Shown here piece after piece: positions 10,990 to 22,659 of a stretch of 64,000 nucleotides of DNA (the first letter of the stretch is position 1; each line of letters opens with the position of its first letter). The notes under the pieces are model-generated. The model did not search any database and had not been told where the DNA came from. It was given only the letters and a program-made list of their open reading frames with translations. Position numbers and translations under genes: made by a program. Source of the stretch: Zopfochytrium polystomum. Lineage: Eukaryota > Chytridiomycota > Chytridiomycetes > Chytridiales > Chytridiaceae. The stretch lies in the NCBI GenBank assembly GCA_025765615.1, contig JAIVFJ010000034.1, positions 310,001 through 374,000 of the forward strand, read 5' to 3'.

Positions 10990-13321
10990 TCACAGCGCCG
11001 TTGCCCCTTTCTTTCGAAGTGACCTTCTGAGCCCAACTGGTGGCGATCCATCTTCGCCTTGCTCACTCTCGTTGGCCTTTTTTGCAGTTCTCGCGCGTCG
11101 CTTAGTTTTGGCTGTCGACGGTTCAGTCGACGCAGTTGTTTGAATTTCGTCCTGTGCACAACTGTCTCGATTTTCGTCGGCGCAGACGGAATGTAAGTCC
11201 CCACCAGCATTTTCCTCTTGCTCTGCCGGACTCTCCATCACGGCCCTCAGCGGTGTTGAAGCTTGACTTGACACCTCCTCTGCACTGTGCACTACTTCCA
11301 TGGAACAGTTTGGAGACTCGTGGACATCTCGTTTCGGAGGTTGCTTCTTTCGACCTTTCCTGCCCTTTCCTGCCTTCCCATTTTGTGGAGCAAGAGTGGC
11401 CTTTAATTCAGTTTCCTCGCCTGTCGACTCTGGTGAAGCAATCTGCACATCAACCGCCGCAGAATCACTTTGCGAGACTGTGAGTTGAGGCTCAGCAGAG
11501 GCCTCAACGGTCAGAGCTTCGCTTTCCGTTTTGGACTTCAGCAGATGGCTTTGCCGTCCCACCGACAGAGACGCTGGGATTGACTCAAGCTCCTTTGTGG
11601 ACTTCGTCTCGCTCACCGATTCTTCATACTTTTCCGCAGTGCTATCTGAAGCAGGTGAATTTTCTCGAGAAGCATCCGTTTCGTCATCAGGCTGGATTTT
11701 CCTATCGATCTCTGGGGATAAGGGTTTCGTTTGCTCAGAGTCCAGTCCCTCCGACAACTCAGCGGGCTCTGCAGTACCGAGGTGATGAACCTCACTATTT
11801 TCGCGAGACCGGCCTTCTCCTGTGGGCTTTTCTTCATTTTCCTTCGTGAAACGGCCTTTAGTCTTGAAGAGCTCTCCTGAAGTTCATACCTACCACCCAG
11901 TGGAAATTTGTGCTTGAGGGTGCATCTGACTCATCGGTCTTGTCTCCAACTAAATTAGTGACTGACACAGCCGGGTCCAACAGATCTGCCGTTTCTGTTC
12001 CAGGCCGCGAGATTTCGGATCTGCATAGTGGGGCATTTCCCTCCGCCACTATGTTCTCAAGCTGGCCTTGTATCTCAGCCATTGTTGAAGGCAGTCGGTC
12101 AATTTCGGCAGCGGCCGCGATAACAGCCTGACTAACAGGTTCCATTTGCTCCGCAACAGGTTTCTTTTTCTTCGAGGGATTCGCCACTGACGGAACGGTT
12201 CCTTTGGGGGAAGCCTTTGGCCGGCTGGCTGCTGCGACTTGGGGTTACAAATTATTATGTAAATTATCTCTCACTATTTTTATCTCCAGTTTTCGATGGG
12301 TGCTTTGCCGTTGCCACGGAAGCCATCCGAGGCTTTGTCAGTGTCGAAGCAGAACCTGGCTTCTTCCCTTGGAGCTGACCACCTTTGTGCCTGTCGAATT
12401 GTACCTTTGGGATGCTGGCAGCGGAGGTAGTGCTTGAAGGTTTTCCGGCTATGAAGTGTTGTGAAAGCACGCTTTGTTAGAATCAGCAGAGAATTATTCC
12501 TTGGACCCTCGGGCCTAGCCTTTCGTAATACAGCTCCTCACCAGACTTGGTTACTATTTCTGCGGATGCACTTTGCTCTGCCATCCTCGATTTTACAGGT
12601 TGCCTCTTCTTTGAAGTATCTGCGAGACCCTTCGACAGGGCCTTTGACTGAATGCCAACCGAATGAGTTTGATCAACTTTTGCGATTGCCAAATTCTCGG
12701 GGGTGACTAAAGTTGTGGGAGCGGGAATTTTCGAAATCCTTGAACCGAGGTCTTTTGGTCGGAAAGTGGGCTCTGTCGCAACATCGAGACTCTGACGATC
12801 GAGAATTCCATTACACAAAGACGAACAAATCATCGGTACCTTCTCCGGAGGTTCAAACACAAAACGCAAGTTTGTCAGGGCAAACACATCACCCTTAGCT
12901 AGCTCTGTGGGGATGTTCTTTGAAATGTCCTTTCCGTTCACGGTAACGGGGTTGTCACTCAGCCGAACGAGATAAATCTGTGTTGGAGAAACACTCAGTT
13001 GCAGATTTGATTTAAAGGTCTACGATACCTTTCCATCATCATTTGAAACCAACTGTGCGTGATTTTTACTGAAACGTTGATCGTACAACCGTATTGTGCA
13101 GTCGTCATCCCTGGTCGGGCAGACGAAATTAGAAGCTGCATAACAGATCAAAGCCAATCTGCCATACTCACCGACCCATTGTGCAGATCGGATCGTCGAT
13201 TGGGATCTTGCTGAGCGTCGTGAGGAACAAAAGGGTTGTTTCGCTAAACACACAATAGCACTTACGCGACTGGTTCTCCAGAGGCCGAGAGAATAGAGAT
13301 CTGACCCAATTCTCCCGACAT
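10990..13321 (-). CDS. FHA-domain nuclear-type protein
   Basis: I join seven exons: 13321-13266, 13210-13172, 13110-13029, 12977-12542, 12448-12275, 12231-11897 and 11841-10990, for 657 aa. The first exons encode an N-terminal FHA domain (residues about 5-110): GQISILSASGEP, then TMGRDDDCTIRL and RFSKNHAQLV, ending LRFVFEPPEK. The GR, SKNH and NG positions match phosphothreonine-binding FHA folds. The rest is low-complexity, rich in Ser/Glu/Lys/Pro, ending in basic KTKRRARTAKK and LRRSLRKK motifs that suit a nuclear protein. An N-terminal FHA followed by a long disordered basic tail resembles Ki-67-like chromatin proteins, but I see no diagnostic repeat. The boundary between the last two exons is the least certain. 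Confidence 0.72.
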
Positions 13322-14380
13322 TGAGCAGAAACTCCTCGCGGTTTGAGCAAGGTTTTACTCGACTAAACCAAAGAATTGAGCTGAAGGACACCGACTAACA
13401 CAGTTGATGCGCAGAACCTGAATAACTGAATGACCACCAACAGTTATGAGTGCCCCAGGAAGAAGAAGGTGCACCAAATGCCAGAAATACCTGAATAACT
13501 GCGTCGTTGTGAGTCAGGTAGTAAGAAGATTCCCGGAACGCCAGGAATACCTTTCAACGAGAAAGCATGGAGTCAAAAACCTCTCAAAATAAATATGGAT
13601 AAAGTGAGAGAGTGCGTTTGAGAAAGTGAGAGATGGAGAGAGAGAGAGAGAAAGAGAAAGAGTGAGAGAGAGAGAGGTTGCGAGGGCACGCGAAGCGGCG
13701 CAAAAATCGTCTACAATTATCGGACATCCAAAATCAATCGGCGGCGGCGTCCGGCTGGGGGCCCCGTCCCCAGCAACGAGAAGCTTCAAAAAAGGACGGT
13801 GACGAAGTCGCCGCAGTAGTGGTGCGATGTAGCGAAGCTGCCGCGACAATACTGGCAATGGTGAAGATGACGAAATCGTGGCGAGAGCGGTGATGGATCC
13901 GGCTGTGGTGGCGGCGAAGTCGCCGCGAGATCGTGGGGTTGCCGCCGAAGACCGTGTAGATGGCGGCGGTAAAGCCGCCACAACGACGAGTTGGATCGAT
14001 GACGACGGATCCGGGTATGGCGGCCTTTGGCCTGCATCCCGCGCACTCAGCGAGGGGAAGGGCGGGTGGGATAGGATCGCTCATGCAAAGGCACGGGGGT
14101 TTGGGATTAACGTAACAACAGGACAACCCTCACCCAGTCTCTCAAGGGAGCTTCTTGCTGACAGAGCCGCGAAACCCTTTGAATGGCCCGTCGCTATTTT
14201 CGCCGACCAATGGCGCAATCGACGTAGGAGTGTTGGTTGCTCGATGGACACAAACTGGGGCTGTGGTTTTTGCTTCAAATTTCGTCCGATTGCGGAGCTT
14301 GAAAATTCTTTTCCAGCATTTGAATTTCGGGCTCAGCACCCGCACTCGCGGCGCGCCGACGCCGCGTCCACCGACCCCGG
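13322..14380. other. Intergenic with GA-rich microsatellite
   Basis: Contains an imperfect (GA)n tract at about 13629-13676 and a short duplicated motif ACCTGAATAACTG at about 13427 and 13490. GC-rich open frames on both strands between 13700 and 14640 match no family and look like composition artefacts. Confidence 0.4.
13629..13676. repeat. (GA)n microsatellite
   Basis: Imperfect GA/GAAA purine tract on the plus strand. Confidence 0.8.
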
Positions 14381-14620
14381 CGCGCTTCTGACGCCGCCAG
14401 CACCGCCGCCGCCACCACCACCACGCCGTCACCAGCCGGCCTCCGCGGACTCGACCTTACGAGCACCGTCGCCAGGGTCGCCGTCGCCCGCTTCTGCCGG
14501 CAAAACGACCGCCTGCGGGTGTTGAAGGCCGGTTCGCAGCTGTCAATGACCCCGCAGTGACCTGAAGCGGGCGGGGCGGGGTACCTGTCGCGGGAGGATG
14601 AGCCGGGTGCTCGATGGCGC
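14380..14620 (+). repeat. Dispersed repeat copy 2
   Basis: Diverged copy of the element at 1735-2025, same orientation. Matching blocks are GTCGCCAGGGTCGCCG-CGCCCGCTTC at about 14468-14495 and GGGGTACCTGTCGCGGGAGG at 14578-14597, with GATGAGCCGGGTGCTCG following. It lies about 240 bp beyond the ALG3 stop codon, just as copy 1 lies beyond the ALG3 pseudogene. The two loci therefore look like one duplicated segment. Confidence 0.5.
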
Positions 14621-14860
14621 TTTTTACTTTTCATCTTTCTTTTATTCGGCTTTCTGCCGTTGATCTTGTAAACTCAATCCTGCCACGCGATCAATGGAGT
14701 AATCTCGTTATTGCATTTGTCGGTGAATATCGCTTGAATTCTTCTACGATGTGCCCAGATTCTTATTTCGCGCTCTTGCGGAGCCATTTATTTTCCATTC
14801 CCGATTGCGTGTGGGTTGGGAGATCTCGGGATCAAACAACACGGCAAGCAATACAACCCA

Positions 14861-16395
14861 TCACTCTGCTTTGCCTGCTTTCGTGTAGGTATCCTCGCCA
14901 TCACCGACCAGTAGGAAACCCAGGATCAGAGAGTTCCCACAAAAAAGAACGACTGATGACAATTCAGTGGATGGATAGGTGTTAAATCCGAATTCGATTG
15001 CAATAAGCGCAGCCAACCTTTGACGAGAAGATATTAAAATTTGCTTCATATGGAAATTTTATCGGTGCACTTACTTAAATAGGGTTGGCAGCCGCGTTCT
15101 CCATGCAAGATAGGGCAGCATGTGAAAGTACCAAGCATAAAATTGGTAATGCAAAGATCGTGCACACACAATTCCGATCAAGTTTGATGTGTACATGACC
15201 CTCATGATATAGTCCGCCGACATAGTGGATCTTCCTGCATTCTTATTGCCATGCGAACTAACCGCAAGGCTATCCCGCAATATCTTGAGCAGACCCAACA
15301 CACCTTCACGGACCCACGACCGCGTTGCGAAAACCAGGAGCAGCGCAATATGTAACCCAAGCAGGACGCGGTGGAACAAGGGCGACCCAAAGACCACAGG
15401 ACCAAGGAATCGCCAGTTGACGGTCCACTTCCATTCAAATGCGCGCGAAAACTCGAAAGCTCGCAGGATGTACTCAGCAGGGTGCGCCGCCAGGAACGGC
15501 GCCGCGAGAAACGCCTGCAGTAATGTTGTCCAGATCGCCAAACCAGCTGCTCGCACTATGCCGGGCAAGCGGCCGTCTTCTGCCTGTGCGTATGCAGTGC
15601 ATTGCTGGAGGACGACGAGCGCGAACCCCGGCGCGAAGAGAAGCACGTTCATTTTGATTGATAGGGCGAGCGAGAAGAAGGTCGCCGCGAGAAACGTGTT
15701 TCCATTTATAAGGAAATAAGTGCACATGTGCAGCGGAAGGAGGGCGATCGGATCGTTGAAGAGGCGAAGAACGAATATGGAGTGGATGCGTTTTGAAAGG
15801 ACGAGGATCGCCAGAGCTGGCCACGGGAACTGAGAGAGACGCTGTGAGCCAAACGCTTTCAGAAAGGCGACAAAAGTATTGTCCAACCTTGGTGGACCGA
15901 CGATACAGCAGCAGCACAACAACCAAAGTTGCCACGTTTAGTCCGGCGAAGATCCATTGCGCCGCGCGTATGTCTCGCCCATTGGATGTAACCATACGCA
16001 GCAGGGAGAAAACGTATACAAATCCGGCCGGATACCTAAAGATCGGTAAGCGACTTCCCATTCTTCGCAATAAATTCCCCAGATTGTCAAACAAACCTAC
16101 ACCAGCGGACCCGTGTCACCCTTTAGCTTTGTGTAGTCGCGCTCGCCGTCGAGGAAGCCTTCAACTTCCTGCATGTACGCCACCCAGTCGATCTCGGTGT
16201 CTTTGGTGACGGAGGGCGATCGTTGGCAGGAAGGTTATGAACAAGTGCGTGCGACAGAAAATAGCAGGTTGTGGGCGACGTACAGGGCACCTTGAGTACG
16301 ATCGCAGCGGAGAAGAGGGCCTCCACCGCGACGAGGACGGCGACGATGGACCAAAAGGGAGGCGGGCGCCGCGCGATGCGCAACAAAACATCCAT
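14861..16395 (-). CDS. ALG3: Dol-P-Man:Man5GlcNAc2-PP-Dol alpha-1,3-mannosyltransferase
   Basis: Five exons (16395-16284, 16200-16101, 16035-15888, 15829-15075, 15017-14861) join in phase to 423 aa, the normal length for ALG3 (GT58). It adds the first dolichol-phosphate-mannose-derived mannose on the lumenal face of the ER during N-glycan precursor assembly. Family hallmarks are [21 protein letters not shown] near residue 45, [33 protein letters not shown] and, near the end, [17 protein letters not shown] and FGFNTYPST. Many hydrophobic segments give a multipass membrane protein. The start chosen gives the hydrophilic-then-TM beginning [22 protein letters not shown] box lies just upstream. 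A decayed copy of its 3' third lies at 2415-2895. Confidence 0.93.
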
Positions 16396-16418
16396 GGCAA
16401 GCCGTGAGCGTGAGGTGC

Positions 16419-16424
16419 CACGTG
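16419..16424. promoter_or_regulatory. CACGTG E-box upstream of ALG3
   Basis: Palindromic CACGTG about 24 bp before the ALG3 start codon. Such sites bind Cbf1/Pho4-type bHLH proteins in fungi; function here is inference, and one hexamer can occur by chance. Confidence 0.3.
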
Positions 16425-16429
16425 ATTTT

Positions 16430-17009
16430 GTTTGAGGCGAGAACGAAAAACAAAACAGAGACGTGAGAGTCGTCGTGGCAACCTGTGAGCAGCGAATGCT
16501 TCTATTATTGTAAGGAGTGCATGCTGATGGGTTGCGCGGGAGAAACGCACCAGCACGGCTGCTTGCCTTCTTCGGACGATAAGGAAACGGTCCCGAGCGG
16601 CATCTCCCGTATCGGACTTCAGGCCCTCCCTTTTGTGCCAGCAGCAGTACGTCCGACGCAATAACGTCTTGCTCCAGCTGCACAATGGTCGTTCTTCGGA
16701 TGCGCGAGGAGACAGAGGTCTTCCTGCGCAGACCGCACGACGCGCATCCCCCCCGAGCCCGAGCGGGCTTGTCTTCCGTTGAAAAGTGTTCGCTCCTCGG
16801 TCGGTGGCACTGGCGAAGGGTGAGCAAGAAAAGAAAATGATTCGCCGCCGTTTGTCGCGGCCAATCAATACACCTCCCCCACACAACCACGGGGGGTACA
16901 CTTCACCGCCGATTCATTTCGAGTGAAGGAGAGGGACAAAGGTCAACCATCGGCGGACGTCACATCACCACCCAACAACGCGCCAAAGATCTTCCAAAAT
17001 CGCCTGCCG

Positions 17010-17041
<32 letters not shown>

Positions 17042-17118
17042 CCGCCGCAACATCCTCGTCTTGTGACAAGCCTCGAGAACGCAAAAAAAACGAAAGACTG
17101 GCAAGGGCGTAAAGCATA
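16430..17118. other. Divergent intergenic region between ALG3 and ILS1
   Basis: About 700 bp that should hold both promoters. It contains a (TA)n tract at 17010-17036. Overlapping open frames on the minus strand at 16123-16901 extend into the ALG3 first exon but resemble nothing. Confidence 0.5.
17010..17036. repeat. (TA)n microsatellite
   Basis: Pure TA dinucleotide run upstream of the isoleucyl-tRNA synthetase gene. Confidence 0.9.
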
Positions 17119-20100
17119 ATGCACATTCCCGAAGGTCAGTCTGATCGTGGGACAAGTTTCGCCAAGTGACGACAAAACTGCGAGTATTTACTATATTCTG
17201 TTTCCGCCGTTGTGTGCGATCACCAGTTCCCGCGCACGTTTCGTTCCCAGAGGAGGAGCGCAAGGTCCTCGAGTTCTGGGACAAGATCGATGCATTTCAC
17301 ACGTCGCTGCGGCTATCCGAGGGTCGGAAGCCCTTTTCGTTCTTTGACGGTCCGCCCTTTGCAACAGGCCTTCCACATCACGGCCACGTTCTCACCGGAA
17401 CGGTGAAGGTAAGCTAACCGCAGTGGACAAAGAGCTGAGCCACTGATTCCCGTGTTTTGGTCATGTTGTTTGCACGCAGGACGTCGTCACGCGTTATGCA
17501 CACATGACCGGCCACCACGTCGAGCGTCGCTTCGGGTGGGATTGTCACGGCCTCCCCGTCGAGCACGAGATTGACAAGATGCTCGGCATCAAGTCGGTCG
17601 ACGATGTGATGAAGATGGGCATCAAAGCGTACAACGCAGAGTGCAGGGCCATTGTCATGAAGTACTCTGCCGAGTGGGAAGACTTTGTGCGCCGTATCGG
17701 CCGTTGGATTGACTTTAAAAACGACTACAAGACGCTGGACACGACGTTCATGGAGTCGGTCTGGTGGGTGTTCAAGCAGCTGTATGATAAAGATCAGGTT
17801 TATAAAGGGTTCATGGTAAGTGCCTCCGAACCAACAAATTTCAGTTTCTCGTTTCCTCATTTGAGTCGCAGATCATGCCATACTCGACGGGATGTACAAC
17901 GCCGATGTCGAATTTCGAAGCAAATCTCAACTACAAAGACACGATAGACCCATCTGGTTTGTAATACAACCGAGAATAGCCCGTGATCATATTTTCTAAC
18001 TATTAATTTATTTGGCTCTTTTTTAGTCGTGGTCTCGTTTCCTCTTGTGAGTGACCCTTCCGTCTCGCTTTTAGCGTGGACCACCACACCTTGGACCCTT
18101 CCCTGCAACCTTGCCCTCTGCGTCAACCCGGCATTCGAGTACGTCAAAATCAAAGACGGTGAGACCGGAAACGTCTGGATCTTGCTCGAGTCCAGATTGG
18201 ATATGATCTACAAAGATCCAAAGAAAGCAGAGTACGCTATTTTGGAGAAAGTTCCCGGAACAGCATTGAAAGGTCTCAAGTATGTTCCGTTGTTTGACTA
18301 TTTCCTCCATGTAAGTCGGTGTGTGCCGGTTCTGTGACCCAACTGACAGAACCACTCAAACAAATTCAGCGCAAAGACTGCTTTGTCGTCGTCGCTGACA
18401 GCTATGTGACCAATGACAGCGGTACGGGTATTGTCCATCAAGCTCCAGCCTTCGGCGAAGACGACTTCCGCGTCTGTCTTGCCCACGGGGTGGTCTCCGG
18501 CCAAGACGTGCCTTGCCCGCTCGACCCGTCGGGCAACTTCACGGCCGAAGTACGCGACTACCAAGGCCAATACATAAAAGATGCCGAAAAGCAGATTCAA
18601 AAGGACTTGAAGGCGAAAGGCCGCCTCTTACGCCAATCACAGTTCTCTCACTCGTACCCCTTCTGCTGGCGGTCGGACACCCCGCTCATATACCGAGCTG
18701 TGCCGTCCTGGTTTGTACGGGTCGCCAACATCAGAGAAAAGCTGCTGAAGTGCAACGCCGAGACAAATTGGGTGCCCGACTTTGCAAAGGAAAAGCGCTT
18801 TGCAAATTGGTTGGACAATGCGAGGGACTGGAATATTTCCAGGAACCGGTACTGGGGAACGCCTCTTCCCCTCTGGATCAGCGAAGACGGCGAAGAGGTG
18901 AGTTCGAGATTCAAAACTACATTCTTACTCACCGTTCATGTTTCTAGATTGTCGTTGTCGGGTCGGTTGCTGAACTGGAAGAGCTTACGGGCGAGAAGGG
19001 CATCACGGATCTACACAGGGAAAGCATTGACCACCTCACCATGCCATCCAGGAAGGGTAAAGGCGTTTTGCGCCGCACTCCTGAGGTTCTCGACTGCTGG
19101 TTCGAGTCCGGATGCATGCCGATCGCCCAGCAGCACTTCCCTTTCGAGAACGCCGACAAATTCAAAACGGCTTTTCCGGCAGACTTCATCGCCGAAGGCC
19201 TGGATCAAACAAGAGGATGGTTCTATACGTTGCTAGTTATTTCAGCCCACTTGTTCGGTACAGCACCATGGAAAAACCTCATCACGACTGGCTTGGTACT
19301 TGCTATGTGAGTGTTGGAACAGTGTCATTTGGTCAAGCAAGATCTGATTTTGTGTTCCCCAAATCTAGCGATGGGAAGAAGGTCAGCAAGTCAAAGAAAA
19401 ACTTCCTAAATCCAAGCCATATTCTTGAATCGTACGGTGCCGATGCCTTTCGATTGTACCTCATAAACTCTCCGCTGGTACGAGCCGAGCCGCTTCGCTT
19501 CCAGGAAAATGGCCTAAAAGCCTTGGTCGCATCAGTGTTCCTCCCTTGGTTCAACTCTTATCGGTTCTTCTTCGCCCAGCTCTCATTGCTCAAAAAAGAG
19601 CACGACTTCGACTTTGTTTGCTCGCCGGAAGATACTTGGGTGCCAGAGAACGTCATGGACAAATGGATTCTGGCTTCGACTCAAAGCTTGATAATGTTTA
19701 CACGAGACGAGATGGCGGCATACCGTCTTCACGCGGTTGTCCCGCGCCTCCTCCAACTTGTCGACACGCTCACCAACTGGTACATTCGATTCAACCGCAA
19801 GCGCCTCAAGGGCGATACCAGCCTCGGAGACGCCGCCAACGCCGTGCGCACTCTCTTCCAAGTCCTTTTCACCTTGTGCAAGATGATGGCGCCGTTCACC
19901 CCTTTCCTCACCGAAACCATGTACCAAAACCTGCGAACATGCCTCCCACCGTCCGCGACATCGGCCGAGGACACCCGGAGCGTTCACTTCCTCCCCTACC
20001 CAATCGTTAACCCTGCGCTCCTCGATGCCGACGTCGAGCGCTCCGTCCGCACGCTGCAGGACGTGATCGAGCTCGGCCGCAGCGTTCGCGACCGCACAAA

Positions 20101-20901
20101 CAAGCCGCTCAAGACGCCGCTGCGCGAGCTGGTCTTTGTGCACCCAGAACCCGCCGCGCGCCGCGCCGCCGAGGAACTGCGGCCGTACATTTTGGAGGAG
20201 CTCAACGTCAAGCGGGTGATGATTGTCGCGGACGAGGCGGCGGCGGCGGCGCGCGGCGTGCGGTACGAGCTGCGGCCGGACCATCGGGCGCTGGGACGCC
20301 GGCTTGGCGCTGCGTCCGCCGGGGTGCGCGCCGCGCTGGGCGAGATGACGGCGGCGCAGGTCTCCGAGTACGTGGAGACGGGGAGGGTGACGTTGGGCGG
20401 GGTCGAGCTGGTGCAGGGCGATTTTGAGGTGGTTCGCGTCTTTGACGCGGCCGCTGCCGCGGGAGGCGTCGGCGGCGGGGCCGCTTCAGCGCAGTACGAA
20501 GCCAAGAGCCTAGGTGCGTGCCTTGTGATGCTGGATGTTACCGACGACCCTGGCCTCGTGCAGGAGGGGTTTGCCCGCGAGCTGGTCAACCGCGTGCAAA
20601 GGCTGCGGAAGAAGGCTGGCTTGCAGCCAACGGATGACGTGCTTTGCTATTACGAGGTCCTTGTGGACGAGAAGGGACTGTTTGCGAAAACGCTTCAAAC
20701 GCAAGACGAGCATTTGAAGAGGGCGTTAAAGGGCTTTGTTGCAAATGTTCGTGACAGAAAAGCTGGGGCTGTTGTGATTGCGGATGAGACACAAGAGGTA
20801 GGCATATGCGCAATTGGTTACTTCTATCCAAACTGACTGACCGGTTTTGCGTTCCACAGGTTGATGATATTAATTTCCGTCTGGTCCTCGTGAAGGCGTA
20901 A
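17119..20901 (+). CDS. ILS1: Isoleucyl-tRNA synthetase, cytoplasmic
   Basis: Nine exons (17119-17134, 17227-17408, 17480-17815, 17872-17956, 18027-18310, 18370-18897, 18948-19306, 19369-20797, 20860-20901) give 1086 aa, close to yeast Ils1. Class I motifs are LPHHGH (HIGH-type, about residue 55) and KVSKS (KMSKS-type, about 601). The editing domain lies between them, with [20 protein letters not shown] and [31 protein letters not shown] precedes the KMSKS loop, and an anticodon-binding region follows ([17 protein letters not shown]). It charges tRNA-Ile for cytosolic translation. No mitochondrial presequence is seen, since exon 1 encodes only MHIPE. The 16-nt first exon joined to [18 protein letters not shown] reproduces the usual N-terminus, which supports this start. 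Confidence 0.95.
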
Positions 20902-21619
20902 GTCACCTCACGACATGGTTTCCTCTCTGCTTGTATTTTTATTTCAAAAAGTGGAATAAATGAACGTTTAAGAAAGGTTGTGCTGCTTCAATGTGCAAAC
21001 TCAACAGTTAAATCGCTCAAGCGTCTTAAAAATGGTTCTACATGTACAGTGGGATCCCAAACGTTTTCGCTCCCCCTTCAAAATTGAAGTTTAGGCTGAG
21101 CAAGTCGTTGAGACAACTCTCTCAATATCCAACGAATTGCCCAGAAGCTTGGCGTGCTTAAACTGCGATGGTAAAGCAACACGATGTATAAAAATGGATA
21201 TTGCGGAGTAACGGACTTCCCGGGTACCTTTCGGCGGAACATGGCCGAGTAAATTGCTGCAGAATGTGGTTGCTTGTGGAGAACTTTCGCTGTGGAGACT
21301 ATCGACGAGGGCTCACATCTCCCGCTTGGCTTCCCCAACCGCTGGAAGTGAGCGCTTCAGTTTTTCACTCGTCAGATTTAAAAATCATTTTGGGTGCGTC
21401 GATACCCCTTGCTGCAATTCCGGGCCCGTATCGCGGTGTTCCTCTCCGCAAACTTTGAAGAGTGCAAGCCATTTCGAAGTCTCAAAATTCGGCAACATTT
21501 TCGCCGCTTGGATAAACCTTTGCTGCTTTAAAGGCGAACTTCGCCATGTGTGCGCATCTTCACCGACTCTGACTATGACGCCAAATTCAGTATTAAACTG
21601 CCTCAGTGGTTGAGTAATT
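20902..21619. other. Intergenic, about 720 bp
   Basis: No supported gene. Short open frames on both strands show no family resemblance. Confidence 0.5.
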
Positions 21620-22580
21620 TTTGGTTCTCCAGCGAGTTTCCGCTTTTTCAAGCCAAGTCACAAGGGACTCCAACGAACGGCAGGGCACAATTCCTGTTGC
21701 AGTCAAGCAACTTCAAAGAGATGCCACAGGGATCCATCCTGAGACGCACAAGGAGTTGCTTACTGAGGCGAGAATCATCAAAGAATGCCACACAAGTGGA
21801 ATACTTTCGCCTTTCATTATTGGCTTTTGTCGAAGAAAACGGAGGAAAGTATTCGTTAGTCAAGGAGGTGAGCTGGCAGTGTTGGCTTAGTGTCTCATAT
21901 ATTCCATTGAATTTTCCATAAAATTCTTTTTTTCTTCTACAAACAATCCAGCTTGCTACTGCTGGCTCGCTTTTTGAACTATCGCAAGGCAGATGTCTCA
22001 TCAGTGCCCCCGTCAATCAGCGCATACCCTTCCTGCACCAGGTCTCTGTTGGGATGGGTTTTCTTCACAGTTTAAATATTCTTCATAACGATCTAAAGAG
22101 CATGAATGTGCTCTTGACTCAGTGTGGACAAATGTGCTGCTTGTGGCAAAAATACCGACTTTGGCCAGAGCAAAATGAAGAATGAGATTCAGTCTCGCAG
22201 CACCACTTCCTGTGTGGGAGCATCCGCATTTCAATATTTAGTCATTCTCTTGTATGATTGAAAATCCCATCAACTTTGGAATGATGTTCAACCACTCAGA
22301 TCACAAAAGCAATTGGTGTGTTCTCCTTTGCTGTTCTCCTCACTGAGGTTACCAGCTGGATTGGAGTGTATGGTGTGCCACTCCATGAGATGGACCATCC
22401 AGTTTCCATCTGTCTCAAAGGATGACAACTATCGAAGAGAAAATGTGTTCTCTGCAACAAAGCATGGGCGGGAAATTCGAGATTTATTTCACCAGTGCTG
22501 GTAAGTTGATCCTGCAGCTCGTCCACTTTTTCCACAGACCTCGGACTCTCTGGAACAATTGGTTGATGCAGATAGCCCAT
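21620..22580 (+). pseudogene. TKL-type protein kinase pseudogene
   Basis: Kinase subdomains are readable in order but in different frames. PVAVKQL (beta-3 lysine) and LLTEARIIKE are at about 21690-21790, followed by ILSPFIIGF. An extra base then shifts the frame, and EENGGKYSLVKE continues next door. After a plausible intron come LATAGSLFEL and the catalytic loop ILHNDLKSMNVLL (about 22080-22115). A second shift precedes TDFGQSKMKNE (about 22160). FSFAVLLTEVTSWIG (about 22320-22370) and REIRDLFHQCW close the C-lobe in further frames. HxDLKSxN with these C-lobe residues is typical of tyrosine-kinase-like kinases. No recognisable glycine loop remains, and at least two frameshifts argue against function. 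Confidence 0.75.
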
Positions 22581-22659
22581 ACAAACGTTTTGGTTGAGTT
22601 GGGAGTTCTTGTGTCATGGTTTTGCTCACTGATTTCGGTCCTTTTTTTGCTTTCATTGA

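Noticed and set aside
13244..13265. 22-nt intron in the first part of the FHA gene
   Set aside because: A 55-nt intron (13211-13265) with the same donor keeps phase and yields a better FHA N-terminus, so no ultra-short intron is needed.
13878..14525. 215-codon frame upstream of ALG3's 3' end
   Set aside because: Overlaps repeat copy 2 and GC-rich simple sequence; overlapping minus-strand frames are equally long.
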